DNA from: Marinimicrobium alkaliphilum
GTDB lineage: Bacteria; Pseudomonadota; Gammaproteobacteria; Pseudomonadales; Cellvibrionaceae
Length of the DNA stretch: 64,000 nucleotides
Assembly (NCBI RefSeq): GCF_003259155.1
Contig: NZ_QGMQ01000005.1
Coordinates: forward strand, 186,001-250,000
Reading direction: 5' to 3'
Shown: piece by piece, positions 40,026 through 53,313 of the stretch
Layout: every line of letters starts with the position of its first letter
Numbering within the stretch: position 1 is the stretch's first letter
Notes under the pieces: model-generated
Seen by the model: the letters and a program-made list of their open reading frames with translations, nothing else
Told to the model about the DNA's origin: nothing
The model's database searches: none
Made by a program: the position numbers and the translations under genes

Positions 40026-41921
40026 ATGAATTTTCCCGAGCACTTTGACGTTATCGTCATTGGTGGCGGCCACGCCGGTACCGAAGCCTCTCTGGCGGCC
40101 GCTCGCATGGGCAGCCGCACCCTGCTGCTCACCCACAACATCGAAACGCTGGGCCAGATGTCCTGCAACCCGGCGATTGGAGGCATTGGTAAAAGCCACC
40201 TGGTCAAGGAGATTGATGCCCTGGGGGGCGCCATGGCGCTCGCCACCGACAAAGGCGGTATCCAATTCCGGGTGCTCAACTCCCGCAAAGGCCCCGCAGT
40301 GCGGGCGACCCGGGCGCAGGCGGATCGGGCGCTGTACAAGGCGGCCGTGCGCGATAGCCTCGAAAATCAACCCAACCTGTGGATCTTTCAGCAGGCCGCA
40401 GACGACCTGATCGTGGAAAACGATCAAGTGCGCGGTGTCGTAACCCAGATGGGCGTCAAGTTTCATGCCCCCTCGGTGGTACTGACCACGGGCACTTTTC
40501 TCGGCGGCCAGATCCATATTGGTCTGCAAAACCACGCCGGTGGCCGCGCTGGCGATCCGCCGTCAATCGCGCTCGCCCACCGTTTGCGCGAGTTGCCCCT
40601 GCGGGTCGGGCGCCTGAAAACCGGGACACCGCCCCGCATCGATGCTCGCAGTGTCGATTTTGAGGGCCTTGATCCCCAGTGGGGCGACACCCCGACGCCG
40701 GTGATGTCCGTACTGGGCAGTCGCGAGCTGCACCCGCGCCAAGTCAGTTGCTGGATCACTCACACCAACGAGCGCACCCACGAGGTGATTCGCGGCGGTC
40801 TGGATCGCTCGCCCATGTACTCCGGTGTCATCGAAGGCGTGGGTCCCCGGTACTGCCCGTCCATCGAAGACAAAATTCACCGCTTTGCGGACAAGCCCTC
40901 GCATCAGATCTTTATCGAGCCGGAGGGCCTGAACACCCACGAGCTCTACCCCAACGGCATCTCCACCAGCCTGCCCTTCGATGTGCAACTGGACCTGGTG
41001 CGCTCCATCAAGGGCTTTGAAAATGCCCATATCACCCGGCCGGGCTACGCCATCGAGTATGATTATTTCAATCCTCAGGACCTGAAATACAGCCTGGAAA
41101 CCAAGGTGATCGGCGGATTGTTCTTTGCCGGCCAGATCAACGGCACCACCGGCTACGAAGAGGCCGGAGCCCAGGGGCTGCTGGCCGGCGTCAACGCTGC
41201 CCTGCGCGCAAGCGAGCGCGATGCCTGGTGTCCGCGCCGGGACGAGGCCTACATCGGGGTCCTGGTGGACGACCTGATTACCCTGGGGACCCAGGAGCCC
41301 TACCGCATGTTCACCAGCCGGGCCGAATACCGGTTGCTGTTGCGTGAAGACAATGCCGACCTGCGCCTGACCGAGAAGGGCCGGACCCTGGGTCTGGTGA
41401 ATGACGAGCAGTGGCGCCTGTTCAGCGACAAACGCGAAGCCATCGCCCGGGAACAGCAGCGCCTGAAAAACACCTGGGTGCAATCGGGCTCGCCGGAAGC
41501 GGCCCAGGTCGAAGCCAAAACCGGTGCCAAGCTCAACCGGGAATACAGCCTGTTTGATCTGCTCAAACGCCCCGAACTGGGCTATGCCGACGTCGCCAGT
41601 CTCAAAGGCGAGCCGGAGCCCAATGAGGCCGCCGCTGAGCAAGTGGAAATCGATGCCAAGTACGCCGGTTATATTCACCGCCAACAGGATGAAATCACCC
41701 GGCTGCGGGAGTACGAGAACACCGATCTGCCGGTGGACTTCGACTTTGCTCAGGTCGAAGGGCTGTCCAACGAAGTCAAACAGAAACTCAACGACGCCCG
41801 TCCGGATACCCTGGGCCGGGCCGCCCGCGTGCAGGGCGTGACCCCGGCAGCGGTATCGCTGTTGATGATTTACCTGAAAAAACGCGGCCTGTTGCGGAAG
41901 AACCGGGCCAAGGCGTCGTGA
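40026..41921 (+). CDS. mnmG: tRNA uridine 5-carboxymethylaminomethyl modification enzyme MnmG
   Basis: The 631-residue FAD enzyme is the partner of MnmE in U34 modification. It has the N-terminal dinucleotide site [12 protein letters not shown] (about 11-22), [26 protein letters not shown], the FAD-domain stretch [20 protein letters not shown], and the C-terminal helical domain that contacts MnmE. The length is normal for the family. The stop codon overlaps the GTG start of rsmG by 4 bp. Confidence 0.98.
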   Translation: MNFPEHFDVIVIGGGHAGTEASLAAARMGSRTLLLTHNIETLGQMSCNPAIGGIGKSHLVKEIDALGGAMALATDKGGIQFRVLNSRKGPAVRATRAQADRALYKAAVRDSLENQPNLWIFQQAADDLIVENDQVRGVVTQMGVKFHAPSVVLTTGTFLGGQIHIGLQNHAGGRAGDPPSIALAHRLRELPLRVGRLKTGTPPRIDARSVDFEGLDPQWGDTPTPVMSVLGSRELHPRQVSCWITHTNERTHEVIRGGLDRSPMYSGVIEGVGPRYCPSIEDKIHRFADKPSHQIFIEPEGLNTHELYPNGISTSLPFDVQLDLVRSIKGFENAHITRPGYAIEYDYFNPQDLKYSLETKVIGGLFFAGQINGTTGYEEAGAQGLLAGVNAALRASERDAWCPRRDEAYIGVLVDDLITLGTQEPYRMFTSRAEYRLLLREDNADLRLTEKGRTLGLVNDEQWRLFSDKREAIAREQQRLKNTWVQSGSPEAAQVEAKTGAKLNREYSLFDLLKRPELGYADVASLKGEPEPNEAAAEQVEIDAKYAGYIHRQQDEITRLREYENTDLPVDFDFAQVEGLSNEVKQKLNDARPDTLGRAARVQGVTPAAVSLLMIYLKKRGLLRKNRAKAS

Positions 41922-42571
41922 GTGGTTTTAACCGCAACGCCCTGCGTCAGCCATTGACCCGGGGCGTCGAGGCCATGGCCTTGTCGCTCACAGACCGTCA
42001 GATCGACCAGTTGATGGACTACCTTGCGCTGTTTCACCAGTGGAACAAGGCCTACAATCTCTCGGCGGTGCGCGACCCCGCCGCCATGATCGGACGTCAT
42101 CTGCTCGACAGTCTGAGTGTGGTCCCGCACCTGGCTGCCCTGGATGCCCGGCGCATCATCGACGTGGGCACCGGTGGCGGCCTGCCCGGCATTCCGCTGG
42201 CGATTGTTTTTCCGGAGCGGGAATTCACGTTACTCGACAGCGCCGGCAAGAAAACCCGGTTTTTGTTTCACGTTAAAAGCACCCTGGGCTTGGCCAACGT
42301 TCAGGTGGAAAATCGCCGGGCGGAAGCCTGGGCTCCGTCCGAGACTTTCGATCTGGTGACCAGCCGCGCTTTTGCCAGTCTGGCGGACATGGTGTCGGTT
42401 TGTGAGCACTTGCTTTCACCGGGGGGCCGGTTTATGGCGATGAAAGGTGTCTATCCGGCAGAAGAGCTGCGGGCATTAGGGGATCGGGCACGTCTGGAAA
42501 ACGCTGTCGAGCTGGCGGTGCCGGAGACCGAAGGCGAGCGCCATCTGTTGATATTGGGCTTGCCCCAATAA
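41918..42571 (+). CDS. rsmG: 16S rRNA (guanine527-N7)-methyltransferase
   Basis: The 217-residue SAM-dependent methyltransferase modifies G527 in the 530 loop of 16S rRNA. It shows the SAM-binding motif [17 protein letters not shown], then [12 protein letters not shown], and [11 protein letters not shown]. The start codon overlaps the mnmG stop (GTGA), which implies translational coupling. It sits in the usual mnmG-rsmG-parA-parB order. Confidence 0.97.
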   Translation: MSGFNRNALRQPLTRGVEAMALSLTDRQIDQLMDYLALFHQWNKAYNLSAVRDPAAMIGRHLLDSLSVVPHLAALDARRIIDVGTGGGLPGIPLAIVFPEREFTLLDSAGKKTRFLFHVKSTLGLANVQVENRRAEAWAPSETFDLVTSRAFASLADMVSVCEHLLSPGGRFMAMKGVYPAEELRALGDRARLENAVELAVPETEGERHLLILGLPQ

Positions 42572-42630
42572 CCCAACTGACACACAATAGTCGGCCAGGT
42601 TTCACACGTACCGCACAAAAGGATAATCAC

Positions 42631-43431
42631 TTGACCCGTATCTACGCCGTTGCCAACCAGAAGGGGGGCGTGGGCAAAACCACGACCTGCGTCAATCTGG
42701 CCGCGTCGCTGGTGGCCACGCGCAAGCGCGTGCTACTGGTGGATCTCGATCCCCAGGGCAACGCCACCATGGGTAGCGGTGTGGATAAAAGTGAATTGGA
42801 CCTGACCGTGTATGACGCCCTTACCCACCGGGCTCAAGTGCGTGAGTGCTTACAAACTTCAGAAAGTGGTAAATACGCGGTTCTTCCTGCCAACGGTGAC
42901 TTGACCGCGGCAGAGGTCGAAATGTTGCAGCTGCCCGACAAAGAGCGGCTGCTGAAAAACATCCTTGATGAAATCGCCGCCGATTACGATTACATTCTGA
43001 TCGATTGCCCCCCCTCGCTGAGCATGCTCACGGTCAATGCCCTATCGGCCTGCGACGGAGTGATCATTCCCATGCAGTGCGAATACTATGCCCTTGAGGG
43101 GCTCTCGGCCCTGATCAACACCATCACCCAGATTCAGGAGCGGCTCAACCCGCGTCTGCGGGTCGAGGGCTTGTTGCGTACCATGTACGATCCGCGCAAT
43201 AGCCTGACCAACGATGTTTCGGCTCAGCTCAGTCAGCACTTTGGCGACCGCCTCTACCGTACCTGCATACCGCGCAATGTGCGCCTGGCCGAAGCCCCCA
43301 GTTACGGTCAGCCGGTCATCGTCTACGATCGAACCTCCAAGGGCGCGATCTCCTACCTGGCTCTGGCCGGGGAAATCATTCGGCGCAACGATGTCGGCGC
43401 GCCGCAACCGGCGGCGTCGGCTGAAGGCTGA
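42631..43431 (+). CDS. parA: Chromosome-partitioning ATPase ParA
   Basis: The 266-residue Walker-type ATPase moves ParB-parS complexes over the nucleoid. It has the deviant Walker A KGGVGKTT near residue 11, LVDLDPQGNAT, and LIDCPPSLSMLTVNAL. It starts with TTG at 42631, with AAGGA at good spacing. It lies 59 bp after rsmG and 47 bp before parB. The parS sites it serves are about 11 kb away, in recF. Confidence 0.96.
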   Translation: MTRIYAVANQKGGVGKTTTCVNLAASLVATRKRVLLVDLDPQGNATMGSGVDKSELDLTVYDALTHRAQVRECLQTSESGKYAVLPANGDLTAAEVEMLQLPDKERLLKNILDEIAADYDYILIDCPPSLSMLTVNALSACDGVIIPMQCEYYALEGLSALINTITQIQERLNPRLRVEGLLRTMYDPRNSLTNDVSAQLSQHFGDRLYRTCIPRNVRLAEAPSYGQPVIVYDRTSKGAISYLALAGEIIRRNDVGAPQPAASAEG

Positions 43432-43478
43432 CGGGCCCGACATCATCCACAGCGATTCAGGAACAGGTTACACAGACA

Positions 43479-44402
43479 ATGGCGGGAAAACGCAAAGGTT
43501 TAGGTCGGGGATTGGATGCTCTGCTGGGCGCCGGGGTTCAAATACCCCCCGCTGACGCTCAGGATACCGGTGCGGGTTCAGCGGATACGCCCGCGGCGGA
43601 CGCTCCCTTGGGCCGGGCCGACGGCAAATTGGCCGAAATTCCGATTGAGCTGATTCAGCGCGGAAAGTACCAGCCTCGGCGCGACATGCACCAGGAGGCG
43701 TTGGAAGAGCTGGCCGAATCGATCAAGGCGCAAGGCGTGATGCAACCCATCGTGGTGCGTCCGATCAGCGCCGACCGCTATGAGATTATCGCCGGGGAGC
43801 GCCGCTGGCGGGCCACCCAGCTGGCTGGCCTCGATAGCATCCCCGCCGTTATTCGCGATGTGCCCGATGAAGCCGCCATCGCCATGGCGCTGATTGAAAA
43901 CATTCAGCGCGAAGACCTCAATCCGATTGAAGAAGCCATGGCGCTCAAGCGTCTCCAGGACGAGTTTGAACTGACCCACAGTGAAGTGGCCCAGGCGGTT
44001 GGCAAGTCGCGCACCACCGTGACCAACCTGCTGCGTCTGATCGCCCTGACCGAAGAAGTCAAAACCCTGCTCGAGCACGGCGACCTGGAAATGGGACACG
44101 CCCGGGCCCTACTGACCCTGGAAGCGGGTGATCAGCGTGAAATTGGTCGGCAGGTAGTCGCCAAGGGCCTGTCGGTGCGCCAGACTGAAACCCTGGTGCG
44201 CAGCTTTCAGGACAACAAGCACAAGGACAAAATAGCCGCGCCACAGCAACCGTCTGCTGATATTCGTCGTCTTCAGGATGAACTCTCCGATACATTGGGG
44301 GCCGCCGTCGCTATTCAGCACAGTGCCAAAGGTAAGGGTAAGTTAGTGATCACTTATAACGACCTGGACGAACTGGACGGCATTTTGGCCCATATCAAGT
44401 AG
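43479..44402 (+). CDS. parB: Chromosome-partitioning protein ParB
   Basis: The 307-residue parS-binding CTP-dependent clamp has an N-terminal KGLGRGLDALLG, a ParB/Srx-type nucleotide domain with GERRWRATQLAGL and the arginine patch region, and a helix-turn-helix region (LTHSEVAQAVGKSRTTVTNL). A C-terminal dimerisation domain follows from about 250. The operator it should recognise, TGTTCCACGTGGAACA, is present in recF. It ends before the atp-operon promoter. Confidence 0.96.
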   Translation: MAGKRKGLGRGLDALLGAGVQIPPADAQDTGAGSADTPAADAPLGRADGKLAEIPIELIQRGKYQPRRDMHQEALEELAESIKAQGVMQPIVVRPISADRYEIIAGERRWRATQLAGLDSIPAVIRDVPDEAAIAMALIENIQREDLNPIEEAMALKRLQDEFELTHSEVAQAVGKSRTTVTNLLRLIALTEEVKTLLEHGDLEMGHARALLTLEAGDQREIGRQVVAKGLSVRQTETLVRSFQDNKHKDKIAAPQQPSADIRRLQDELSDTLGAAVAIQHSAKGKGKLVITYNDLDELDGILAHIK

Positions 44403-44452
44403 AAAAGGCTATAAGATCGCGGCATTAGCGGGCACTCTCGCGCTGTCCACGG

Positions 44453-44481
44453 TTGATGCGGGACGTCAATATCCCTATAAT
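44453..44481 (+). promoter_or_regulatory. Sigma-70 promoter for the atp operon
   Basis: TTGATG, a 17-bp spacer, then a perfect TATAAT, about 54 nt before atpI. It is the only strong promoter seen in the 132-bp gap between parB and atpI. Confidence 0.8.
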
Positions 44482-44534
44482 GCTGCGGCCTTTACTCAAG
44501 GCGTTTCATTGAGATCGGGGGGCGGCGTAGCAAG

Positions 44535-44939
44535 GTGATCGGTTTTCGACAGCCCGCGCGCAGACGCACCCCACCCAAGCCGCCTTTGTGGCGGTTGCTG
44601 ATGATTCAGAGCCTGGCGCTTTTGGTCGCCGGCTTGATAATGTTGTTTTTTGCGCCGGAGCACCTGTACGCGCTTTGGCTGTCCGGGTTGATCGCCCTTG
44701 CCGCCCAGACCTTCTGGATCTGGCGGACACTCAGAACCTACGGCGATCCCCGCAGTTCCGCCTATTTGGCGGGCGCCACGGCCGGTCTGATCGGCAAGTG
44801 GGTCATTATTTCTGTTGGGCTGGTGCTTCTGTGGCAGCGCCAGCCCGAATTTTCTGTAGCGGTCAGTTTTATCACCGTGTTCGGTTTGAACACGCTGGCC
44901 GCCTTGGCAGCACCGATTTTAATTTCACGTCCGCGCTGA
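44535..44939 (+). CDS. atpI: ATP synthase protein I
   Basis: The 134-residue membrane protein has a basic N-terminus and four hydrophobic segments (about 22-40, 45-65, 80-100, 108-128). This matches AtpI, which helps assemble the c-ring and is not part of the final complex. It is first in the atp operon and starts with GTG. Conservation is weak in this family, so the call rests mostly on position and topology. Confidence 0.88.
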   Translation: MIGFRQPARRRTPPKPPLWRLLMIQSLALLVAGLIMLFFAPEHLYALWLSGLIALAAQTFWIWRTLRTYGDPRSSAYLAGATAGLIGKWVIISVGLVLLWQRQPEFSVAVSFITVFGLNTLAALAAPILISRPR

Positions 44940-45848
<909 letters not shown>

Positions 45849-45946
45849 TTTTCGAACGGGAGCGGTCGCGGATCGCTCGCTTTGAAAGATTTTGTAACAC
45901 CTTTAACCACTTAAACTTGAACTGACGTAAGTCTTAGGAGAAAACT

Positions 45947-46165
45947 ATGATCTTTATCGCCGTTGCTATCATCCTGACTGCTGCCGCACTGGGTGCTTCC
46001 TTGGGTATGGCCTTCCTGGGCAGCAAGCTGCTGGAAACTTCTGCCCGTCAGCCCGAACTGGCTCCGGCCCTGCAGACCAAGTTCTTCATTATTGCTGGTC
46101 TGGTAGAAGCGATTCCGATCATCAGCGTTGGTATCTCTCTGGTACTTGTCTTCGTTGTTGCTTAA
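45947..46165 (+). CDS. atpE: F0F1 ATP synthase subunit c
   Basis: The 72-residue double-helix hairpin is the rotor-ring subunit. The polar loop is ARQPEL. The ion-carrying carboxylate in helix 2 is Glu (GLVEAIPII), where E. coli has Asp. The residues around it (Ala after the Glu) do not form the usual Na+ signature, so H+ is expected. The ribosome-binding site AGGAG is strong, as usual for this high-copy subunit. Confidence 0.97.
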   Translation: MIFIAVAIILTAAALGASLGMAFLGSKLLETSARQPELAPALQTKFFIIAGLVEAIPIISVGISLVLVFVVA

Positions 46166-46228
46166 TGACGCATGGGCCCCTCTCGGGGCTCTTCGCTTGC
46201 GTAAACCAACAATAGACGAGGTAAAGTC

Positions 46229-46699
46229 GTGAACTTTAACTTAACCTTTATCGGGCAAATGATCGCTTTTGCGGTCTTTGTCTGGTTCTGCATCAAATTC
46301 GTATGGCCGCCGTTAATGAACGCCATCGAAGAGCGGCAGAAAACCATTACCGAAGGTTTGGCAGCTGCCGATCGCGCCGGTCGCGATCTGGAACTGGCTC
46401 AAGAGAAGGCGACCAAGACGTTGCGCGAAGCGCGCAAAGAGGCTGCCGGCATCATCGAGTCTGCCAACAAGCGTGGCGCTCAGATCATCGACGAAGCCAA
46501 AGAGTCTGCTCGTGCCGAAGCGGAGCGCATCAAAGTGGCCGCCCACGCCGAGATTGACCAGGATGTGGAACGCGCGCGTGAAAAACTGCGCTCGCAAGTG
46601 GCTGTGCTCGCCCTGGCCGGTGCTGAAAAAGTGCTCGAGTCCTCGGTTGACGCCAACACTCACAAGGCCATGATCGATAAACTGGCTGCCAATCTTTGA
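46229..46699 (+). CDS. atpF: F0F1 ATP synthase subunit b
   Basis: The 156-residue peripheral-stalk subunit has one N-terminal membrane helix ([20 protein letters not shown], about 6-25) and then a long charged, Ala-rich coiled coil. This is the standard length for the dimeric gammaproteobacterial b subunit. It lies 63 bp after atpE. Confidence 0.96.
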   Translation: MNFNLTFIGQMIAFAVFVWFCIKFVWPPLMNAIEERQKTITEGLAAADRAGRDLELAQEKATKTLREARKEAAGIIESANKRGAQIIDEAKESARAEAERIKVAAHAEIDQDVERAREKLRSQVAVLALAGAEKVLESSVDANTHKAMIDKLAANL

Positions 46700-46711
46700 G
46701 CGAGGTGACCT

Positions 46712-47248
46712 GTGGCTGAACTGAGTACTGTTGCAAGACCCTACGCGCAGGCGGCGTTTAAATACGCCCGCGACAACGGGGATCTGGCCGGTTGGAGTCA
46801 ACAGCTGGCTACTCTTGTCGGCGTCAGCCAGCATGAAAAACTGCGCGGTATTATTGATTCTGCGGCTTACTCGGGTACCGAGCAGGCCAACGTTGTCAGT
46901 GATTTGTGTGGCGATGAGCTGAGCCAGCCCGTCCGTAATTTTGTTCAACTTCTGGCGCAGAACAAGCGTCTGTCCTTGTTGCCTGGGATCCACCGACAGT
47001 TTGGTGAACTCAAAACCGCACAAGAGCAGGCTGTCGATGTTGAATTGACCACCGCTATTGCCCTGGATGAAGCCGCTGAACAGAAAATTGTTCAGAGCCT
47101 TGGTGAGAAGCTGGCGCGAAAGATAAACCTTCATACGGTTGTCGACCAACGTTTGTTGGCCGGCATCGTCATTAAAGCGGGTGATTTGGTCATCGACGGC
47201 TCGGTGCGCGGTCGGTTAGAGAAACTCGCCAGAGCAATCAATTCGTAG
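46712..47248 (+). CDS. atpH: F0F1 ATP synthase subunit delta
   Basis: The 178-residue subunit joins the peripheral stalk to the F1 head. It has the typical N-terminus [16 protein letters not shown] and C-terminal [17 protein letters not shown]. It starts with GTG 12 bp after atpF. Confidence 0.96.
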   Translation: MAELSTVARPYAQAAFKYARDNGDLAGWSQQLATLVGVSQHEKLRGIIDSAAYSGTEQANVVSDLCGDELSQPVRNFVQLLAQNKRLSLLPGIHRQFGELKTAQEQAVDVELTTAIALDEAAEQKIVQSLGEKLARKINLHTVVDQRLLAGIVIKAGDLVIDGSVRGRLEKLARAINS

Positions 47249-47264
47249 GATTGAGGAAACAAGC

Positions 47265-48809
47265 ATGCAGCAGCTGAATCCATCCGAGATTAGCGACATT
47301 ATCAAACAGCGCATCGACGAGCTCGATGTGTCCTCTGAAGCCCGTCAAGAGGGTACGGTCGTTTCCGTATCAGACGGTATTGTGCGGATCTATGGTCTCA
47401 CCGAAGTGATGTACGGTGAGATGATTGAATTTGAAGGTGGCGTCTTTGGTATGGCGCTCAACCTTGAGCGCGACTCCGTAGGCGCCGTAGTTCTGGGTGA
47501 TTACAAAGGTATCGCCGAAGGCCAGAAGTGCAAGTGCACCGGCCGCATCCTGGAAGTGCCGGTCGGTCCGGAACTCGAAGGTCGCGTTATCGATGCGCTG
47601 GGTAACCCCATCGACGGTAAAGGTGCGATCAACGCCAAGGAAACCGACGCTATCGAAAAGGTGGCTCCGGGTGTTATCTGGCGGAAATCCGTTGATGAGC
47701 CGGTGCAGATCGGCCTGAAGGCCGTTGATGCCATGGTGCCGATCGGTCGCGGTCAGCGCGAGCTGATCATTGGTGACCGCCAGATCGGTAAGTCCGCCAT
47801 TGCCATCGACGCCATCATCAACCAGAAAGATTCCGGTATTAAGTGTATCTACGTCGCGATTGGCCAGAAGGCTTCTTCTATCGCGGCCGTTGTGCGCAAG
47901 CTCGAAGAGCACGGCGCCATGGATCATACGGTCGTGGTTGCCGCCACCGCTTCTGACCCGGCTTCCATGCAGTACCTGTCGGCCTTCGCCGGCTGTACTA
48001 TTGGTGAGTACTACCGCGACCGCGGTCAAGATGCGTTGATCATCTATGATGACCTGACCAAGCAAGCTTGGGCTTATCGCCAGATTTCATTGCTGCTGCG
48101 TCGTCCGCCCGGCCGTGAAGCCTATCCGGGTGACGTCTTCTATTTGCATTCGCGTCTGCTTGAGCGTGCTGCACGGGTTAACGAAGAGTACGTTGAGAAG
48201 TTCACCAATGGCGAAGTGAAAGGCAAGACCGGTTCTTTGACCGCCCTGCCCATCATTGAAACCCAGGCAGGTGACGTTTCTGCCTTCGTACCGACCAACG
48301 TGATCTCGATCACCGATGGTCAGATCTTCCTGGAAACTGACATGTTCAACTCCGGCGTTCGCCCGGCGATGAACGCCGGTATCTCGGTATCCCGTGTCGG
48401 TGGCTCTGCCCAGACCAAGATCATCAAAAAGCTTTCTGGTGGTATCCGTACCGCTCTGGCCCAGTACCGCGAACTGGCAGCTTTCTCCCAGTTTGCGTCA
48501 GATCTGGATGAGGCCACCAAGGCTCAGCTGGATCACGGTCAGCGCGTCACCGAGTTGATGAAACAGAATCAGTACTCACCCATGAAAATTGGCGAGATGG
48601 GTCTGATGTTGTTCTGCGCCAACGAAGGGTACCTGGAAGATATTGAAGTGAACAAGATCCTGGACTTCGAAAAGGCCCTGCTCTCTTTCGCCAAAGGCGA
48701 CTACGCCGATGTGTTGAAAAGCATTAATGAGACGGGCGACTGGAACGAAGAACTGCAAGCCAAGTTCAAAGAATTGGTGGAAAAGTTCAAAGAGAGCCAG
48801 TCCTGGTAA
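47265..48809 (+). CDS. atpA: F0F1 ATP synthase subunit alpha
   Basis: The 514-residue non-catalytic nucleotide-binding subunit of F1 begins [17 protein letters not shown]. It contains the P-loop GDRQIGKSA near 170 and the ATPase alpha/beta signature region ([17 protein letters not shown]) near 370. Length and organisation match E. coli AtpA (513). Confidence 0.98.
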   Translation: MQQLNPSEISDIIKQRIDELDVSSEARQEGTVVSVSDGIVRIYGLTEVMYGEMIEFEGGVFGMALNLERDSVGAVVLGDYKGIAEGQKCKCTGRILEVPVGPELEGRVIDALGNPIDGKGAINAKETDAIEKVAPGVIWRKSVDEPVQIGLKAVDAMVPIGRGQRELIIGDRQIGKSAIAIDAIINQKDSGIKCIYVAIGQKASSIAAVVRKLEEHGAMDHTVVVAATASDPASMQYLSAFAGCTIGEYYRDRGQDALIIYDDLTKQAWAYRQISLLLRRPPGREAYPGDVFYLHSRLLERAARVNEEYVEKFTNGEVKGKTGSLTALPIIETQAGDVSAFVPTNVISITDGQIFLETDMFNSGVRPAMNAGISVSRVGGSAQTKIIKKLSGGIRTALAQYRELAAFSQFASDLDEATKAQLDHGQRVTELMKQNQYSPMKIGEMGLMLFCANEGYLEDIEVNKILDFEKALLSFAKGDYADVLKSINETGDWNEELQAKFKELVEKFKESQSW

Positions 48810-48862
48810 GCCACGCGGCGCGCACTGCGCGCCGCAACACTTCGCTTGAGGGCCTTTGAGTT

Positions 48863-49732
48863 ATGGCAGGCGCAAAAGAAATTCGAACGCAGATTTCGAG
48901 TATCAAGAGCACGCAGAAAATTACCAGCGCCATGGAAATGGTGGCTGCCAGTAAGATGCGCCGTGCTCAAGAGCGTATGCAAGTGGGCAAGCCTTATGCC
49001 ACCCGTATGCGCCAAGTGGTTGGCCATATTGCCAATGCCAACCCGGATTACAAACACCAGTATCTGGAGCAGCGCGAAGAAACCAAGCGCGTGGGTTACA
49101 TTCTGGTATCCAGCGATCGGGGCTTGTGTGGTGGCTTGAACGTCAACGTGTTCAAAGCTGCACTCAAATCCATGAAGTCCTGGCACGACCTCAACGTCGA
49201 TGTTGACCTGTGTCTGATTGGCGCGAAAGCGGCGTCGTTCTTCAACAACTTCGGTGGCAACGTCGTCGCGAGTGTGCGCGATATCGGCGAAAACCCATCA
49301 GTTGATGACCTGATCGGTAGCGTCAAAGTGATGCTGGACGCCTTCAGTGACGGCAAAATCGATAAGCTGTACCTGGTGAGCAACGAATTTGTAAACACCA
49401 TGACCCAGCTGCCCAAAGTCAGCCAGTTGCTGCCTTTGGAAGCAACGGACGACGTCGAGCAAAAACATCGTTGGGACTACATCTATGAGCCCAGCCCGGA
49501 AGCCTTGCTCGAAGGTCTGTTGATTCGCTATATCGAGTCCCAGGTCTATCAGTCCGTGGTCGAAAACGTTGCTTGTGAACAGGCTGCACGGATGGTCGCG
49601 ATGAAGAGCGCAAGTGACAACGCCGGCGATCTTATCGGTGACTTGCAGCTGGTCTACAACAAGGCGCGCCAGGCTGCTATTACGCAGGAATTGTCAGAAA
49701 TCGTGGGCGGTGCCGCCGCGGTCTCTTCCTGA
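48863..49732 (+). CDS. atpG: F0F1 ATP synthase subunit gamma
   Basis: The 289-residue central-shaft subunit has the N-terminal coiled coil ([20 protein letters not shown]), the Rossmann-like middle with [11 protein letters not shown] near 90, and the C-terminal helix ending [12 protein letters not shown]. It lies 53 bp after atpA. Confidence 0.97.
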   Translation: MAGAKEIRTQISSIKSTQKITSAMEMVAASKMRRAQERMQVGKPYATRMRQVVGHIANANPDYKHQYLEQREETKRVGYILVSSDRGLCGGLNVNVFKAALKSMKSWHDLNVDVDLCLIGAKAASFFNNFGGNVVASVRDIGENPSVDDLIGSVKVMLDAFSDGKIDKLYLVSNEFVNTMTQLPKVSQLLPLEATDDVEQKHRWDYIYEPSPEALLEGLLIRYIESQVYQSVVENVACEQAARMVAMKSASDNAGDLIGDLQLVYNKARQAAITQELSEIVGGAAAVSS

Positions 49733-49784
49733 TCGGCTGGCCAGTAACCAATTTTCAGTTAAAACCTTCAGGCCAACGGCCTGA

Positions 49785-51185
<1,401 letters not shown>

Positions 51186-51245
51186 GTGGGCGGCCGGACC
51201 TTGAGTCCGGCGGCACCTGAACCTGATGACGACAAAGGTTTGATT

Positions 51246-51677
51246 ATGGCTATGACGGTCCACTGCGATATTGTCAGCGCCGAGCAGGAGATTTTCTCCG
51301 GCCTGGTGGAAATGGTGGTTGCCCCCGGTACCGAAGGTCCTTTGGGTATCATCTATGGCCACGCGCCGCTGCTGACCGGTATCGAGCCCGGCCCTATCCG
51401 CGTGGTCAAACAGGGGGGTGAAGAAGAGATTTTCTTTGTCTCCGGTGGCTACCTGGAAGTGCAGCCCTACCACGTCACTGTATTGGCGGACACCGCGTTG
51501 CGGGCCGGTGATATGGATGAGGCGGCTGCTCAGGCAGCGAAAGATCAGGCGGAAAAAGCCCTGGCCAATCAGAGCGCCGAGCTGGATTATTCCCGCGCGG
51601 CAGTACAGTTGGCCGAAGCCGCGGCACAGCTGCGTACTCTGCAGTCGATTCGGAAGAAGCTGGGCAAGAACAAGTAG
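51246..51677 (+). CDS. atpC: F0F1 ATP synthase subunit epsilon
   Basis: The 143-residue subunit couples and inhibits F1. The N-terminal beta-barrel begins [19 protein letters not shown], and the C-terminal helices are Ala-rich. I use the ATG at 51246. The frame is open from 51186, but those 20 residues are not conserved-looking and would abut atpD. It is the last gene of the operon, followed by a terminator. Confidence 0.96.
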   Translation: MAMTVHCDIVSAEQEIFSGLVEMVVAPGTEGPLGIIYGHAPLLTGIEPGPIRVVKQGGEEEIFFVSGGYLEVQPYHVTVLADTALRAGDMDEAAAQAAKDQAEKALANQSAELDYSRAAVQLAEAAAQLRTLQSIRKKLGKNK

Positions 51678-51712
51678 TTGTTGGCTGGTTTTCGGATTGT
51701 TTTGCAGTATGG

Positions 51713-51739
51713 AAAGGGCGGCTTCGGCTGCCCTTTTTT
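51713..51739 (+). terminator. Terminator of the atp operon
   Basis: AAAGGGCGGC-TTCG-GCTGCCCTTT forms a stem with one G-T pair closed by a stable TTCG tetraloop, followed by a run of T. It lies 36 nt after the atpC stop. Confidence 0.92.
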
Positions 51740-51775
51740 GTTATTTAAATGGCATTTCGGTTTAGCAGGCCCGGT

Positions 51776-51875
51776 CGGTAAGGGAAATGCACTTCTGAAA
51801 CCGCATGAATACATCCGTGTAGCTCCCTGACTTCATCCCTGAAGTCAGGGTTTCAAAAGTGCATTTCCCTTACCG
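51776..51875 (+). repeat. Palindromic-arm element, copy A
   Basis: Inverted arms of 27 bp (51776-51802 and 51849-51875, 26 of 27 paired) enclose a 46-nt core. The core reads GCATGAATACATCCGTGTAG then CTC, followed by its own perfect hairpin CTGACTTCA/TGAAGTCAG. The same core type, with different arms, occurs at 57227-57331 and, inverted, at 57373-57475. It lies just past the atp terminator and about 50 bp before glmU. Confidence 0.85.
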
Positions 51876-51925
51876 CCCTCTGTGCCAACTGAGAGTTGCT
51901 TGGCCCTTTAAAGGATGATTGTGTT

Positions 51926-53296
51926 ATGAGTAAGCCCTTGGATATTGTGATACTGGCTGCCGGTAAAGGTACCCGGATGCGTTCGGATCTGCCTAAAGTT
52001 CTTCATCCTGTCGGTGGACGCCCTCTGCTTCAGCATGTGATGGACACGGCGCGGGTGGTGGGTGGTCAGCAGATGTTGACGGTGATTGGGCATGGCGCGG
52101 AGCAGGTGCAGGCGCGTCTGGCCGCTGATGATGTGACGTTTGTGATGCAGACCGAGCAGCTGGGCACTGGTCATGCGGTGCAGCAGGTTTTGCCGCATTT
52201 GCGGGATGATGCCCGGGTGTTGATCCTTTATGGGGATGTGCCGCTGACGCAGGCTGAGACGCTGAAGAAGCTGGTGGCTCATGTTGACGACAGCACCATG
52301 GGGTTACTCACGGTCAACCTGCCCGATCCCGGCGGTTATGGCCGTATTGTGCGCAATGCCGAGGGTGAGGTGGAAGCGATTGTTGAGCACAAGGATGCCA
52401 ATGACGAGCAGCGACAGATTTCCGAGATCAATACCGGGATCATGGCCACCACCGCGAAACAATTGCAGACCTGGTTGCCGACGTTGAGCAATGACAACGC
52501 TCAGGGTGAATATTACCTGACGGATATTATCGCCTTTGCTCGCCGTGATGGCATCGCTATTGCGGTGGAGCAGCCGGAAACGGTGGAAGAAGTTGAGGGC
52601 ATCAACAACCGGCAACAACAGGCGGCGCTCGAGCGGTTTTATCAGCGCCGGCAGGCGGAGGCACTGATGGTTCAGGGTGTCACTCTGCTCGATCCGGCGC
52701 GCTTTGATTGCCGGGGCGAGCTGTCGGTGGGTCGGGATGTGGTGATCGATATCAATTGTGTGTTTGAAGGCACTGTCGAGCTGGCTGACGGCGTCGAGAT
52801 TGGACCCAACTGTCTCCTGAAAAACTGCCGTCTTGGACCTGGCACCGTGATCAAAGCCAACAGCGTCATTGAAGACGCTACCCTGGAAGACGGCTGTGAG
52901 GTTGGACCCTTTGGTCGCCTACGCCCCGGGGCAAAACTCGCCAGCGGTGTCAAAATCGGTAACTTTGTGGAGGTGAAAAAAGCCTCCATTGGCACCGGTA
53001 GCAAGGTCAACCACCTGAGCTATATCGGCGACGCGGTCATTGGCAGCGGCGTCAACGTTGGCGCCGGCACCATAACCTGCAACTACGACGGCGTGAACAA
53101 GTTTCAAACCCGGATTGGCGACGGTGTTTTCGTCGGCTCCAACACCGCACTGGTGGCGCCGGTCACACTGGGTAAAAACGCCACCGTCGGCGCCGGTTCT
53201 GTGATCACCCGGGACATCCCCGACGAGGAGTTGGCGGTGGCCCGGGGTAAGCAGCGCAATATTGCGGGGTGGCAGAGGCCCACAAAGAACCAATAG
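51926..53296 (+). CDS. glmU: Bifunctional UDP-N-acetylglucosamine pyrophosphorylase / glucosamine-1-phosphate N-acetyltransferase
   Basis: The 456-residue enzyme makes UDP-GlcNAc for peptidoglycan and LPS. The N-terminal uridyltransferase domain has [19 protein letters not shown] (about 9-27) and LYGDVPLT. The C-terminal left-handed beta-helix acetyltransferase domain (from about 250) has hexapeptide repeats and [14 protein letters not shown]. The ATG at 51926 follows AAAGGA; an upstream in-frame ATG at 51896 adds ten unlikely residues. It belongs to the same pathway as glmS, about 4 kb downstream. Confidence 0.97.
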   Translation: MSKPLDIVILAAGKGTRMRSDLPKVLHPVGGRPLLQHVMDTARVVGGQQMLTVIGHGAEQVQARLAADDVTFVMQTEQLGTGHAVQQVLPHLRDDARVLILYGDVPLTQAETLKKLVAHVDDSTMGLLTVNLPDPGGYGRIVRNAEGEVEAIVEHKDANDEQRQISEINTGIMATTAKQLQTWLPTLSNDNAQGEYYLTDIIAFARRDGIAIAVEQPETVEEVEGINNRQQQAALERFYQRRQAEALMVQGVTLLDPARFDCRGELSVGRDVVIDINCVFEGTVELADGVEIGPNCLLKNCRLGPGTVIKANSVIEDATLEDGCEVGPFGRLRPGAKLASGVKIGNFVEVKKASIGTGSKVNHLSYIGDAVIGSGVNVGAGTITCNYDGVNKFQTRIGDGVFVGSNTALVAPVTLGKNATVGAGSVITRDIPDEELAVARGKQRNIAGWQRPTKNQ

Positions 53297-53313
53297 CGCG
53301 TTAACCGAGGGGT

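Noticed and set aside
42264-42279. parS-like sequence TGTTTCACGTTAAAAG in rsmG
   Set aside because: Only the left half matches; the right half has several mismatches, so it is probably chance.
51186-51245. Extended start of atpC
   Set aside because: The twenty extra residues are not typical of epsilon subunits, and the ATG at 51246 fits the family N-terminus.
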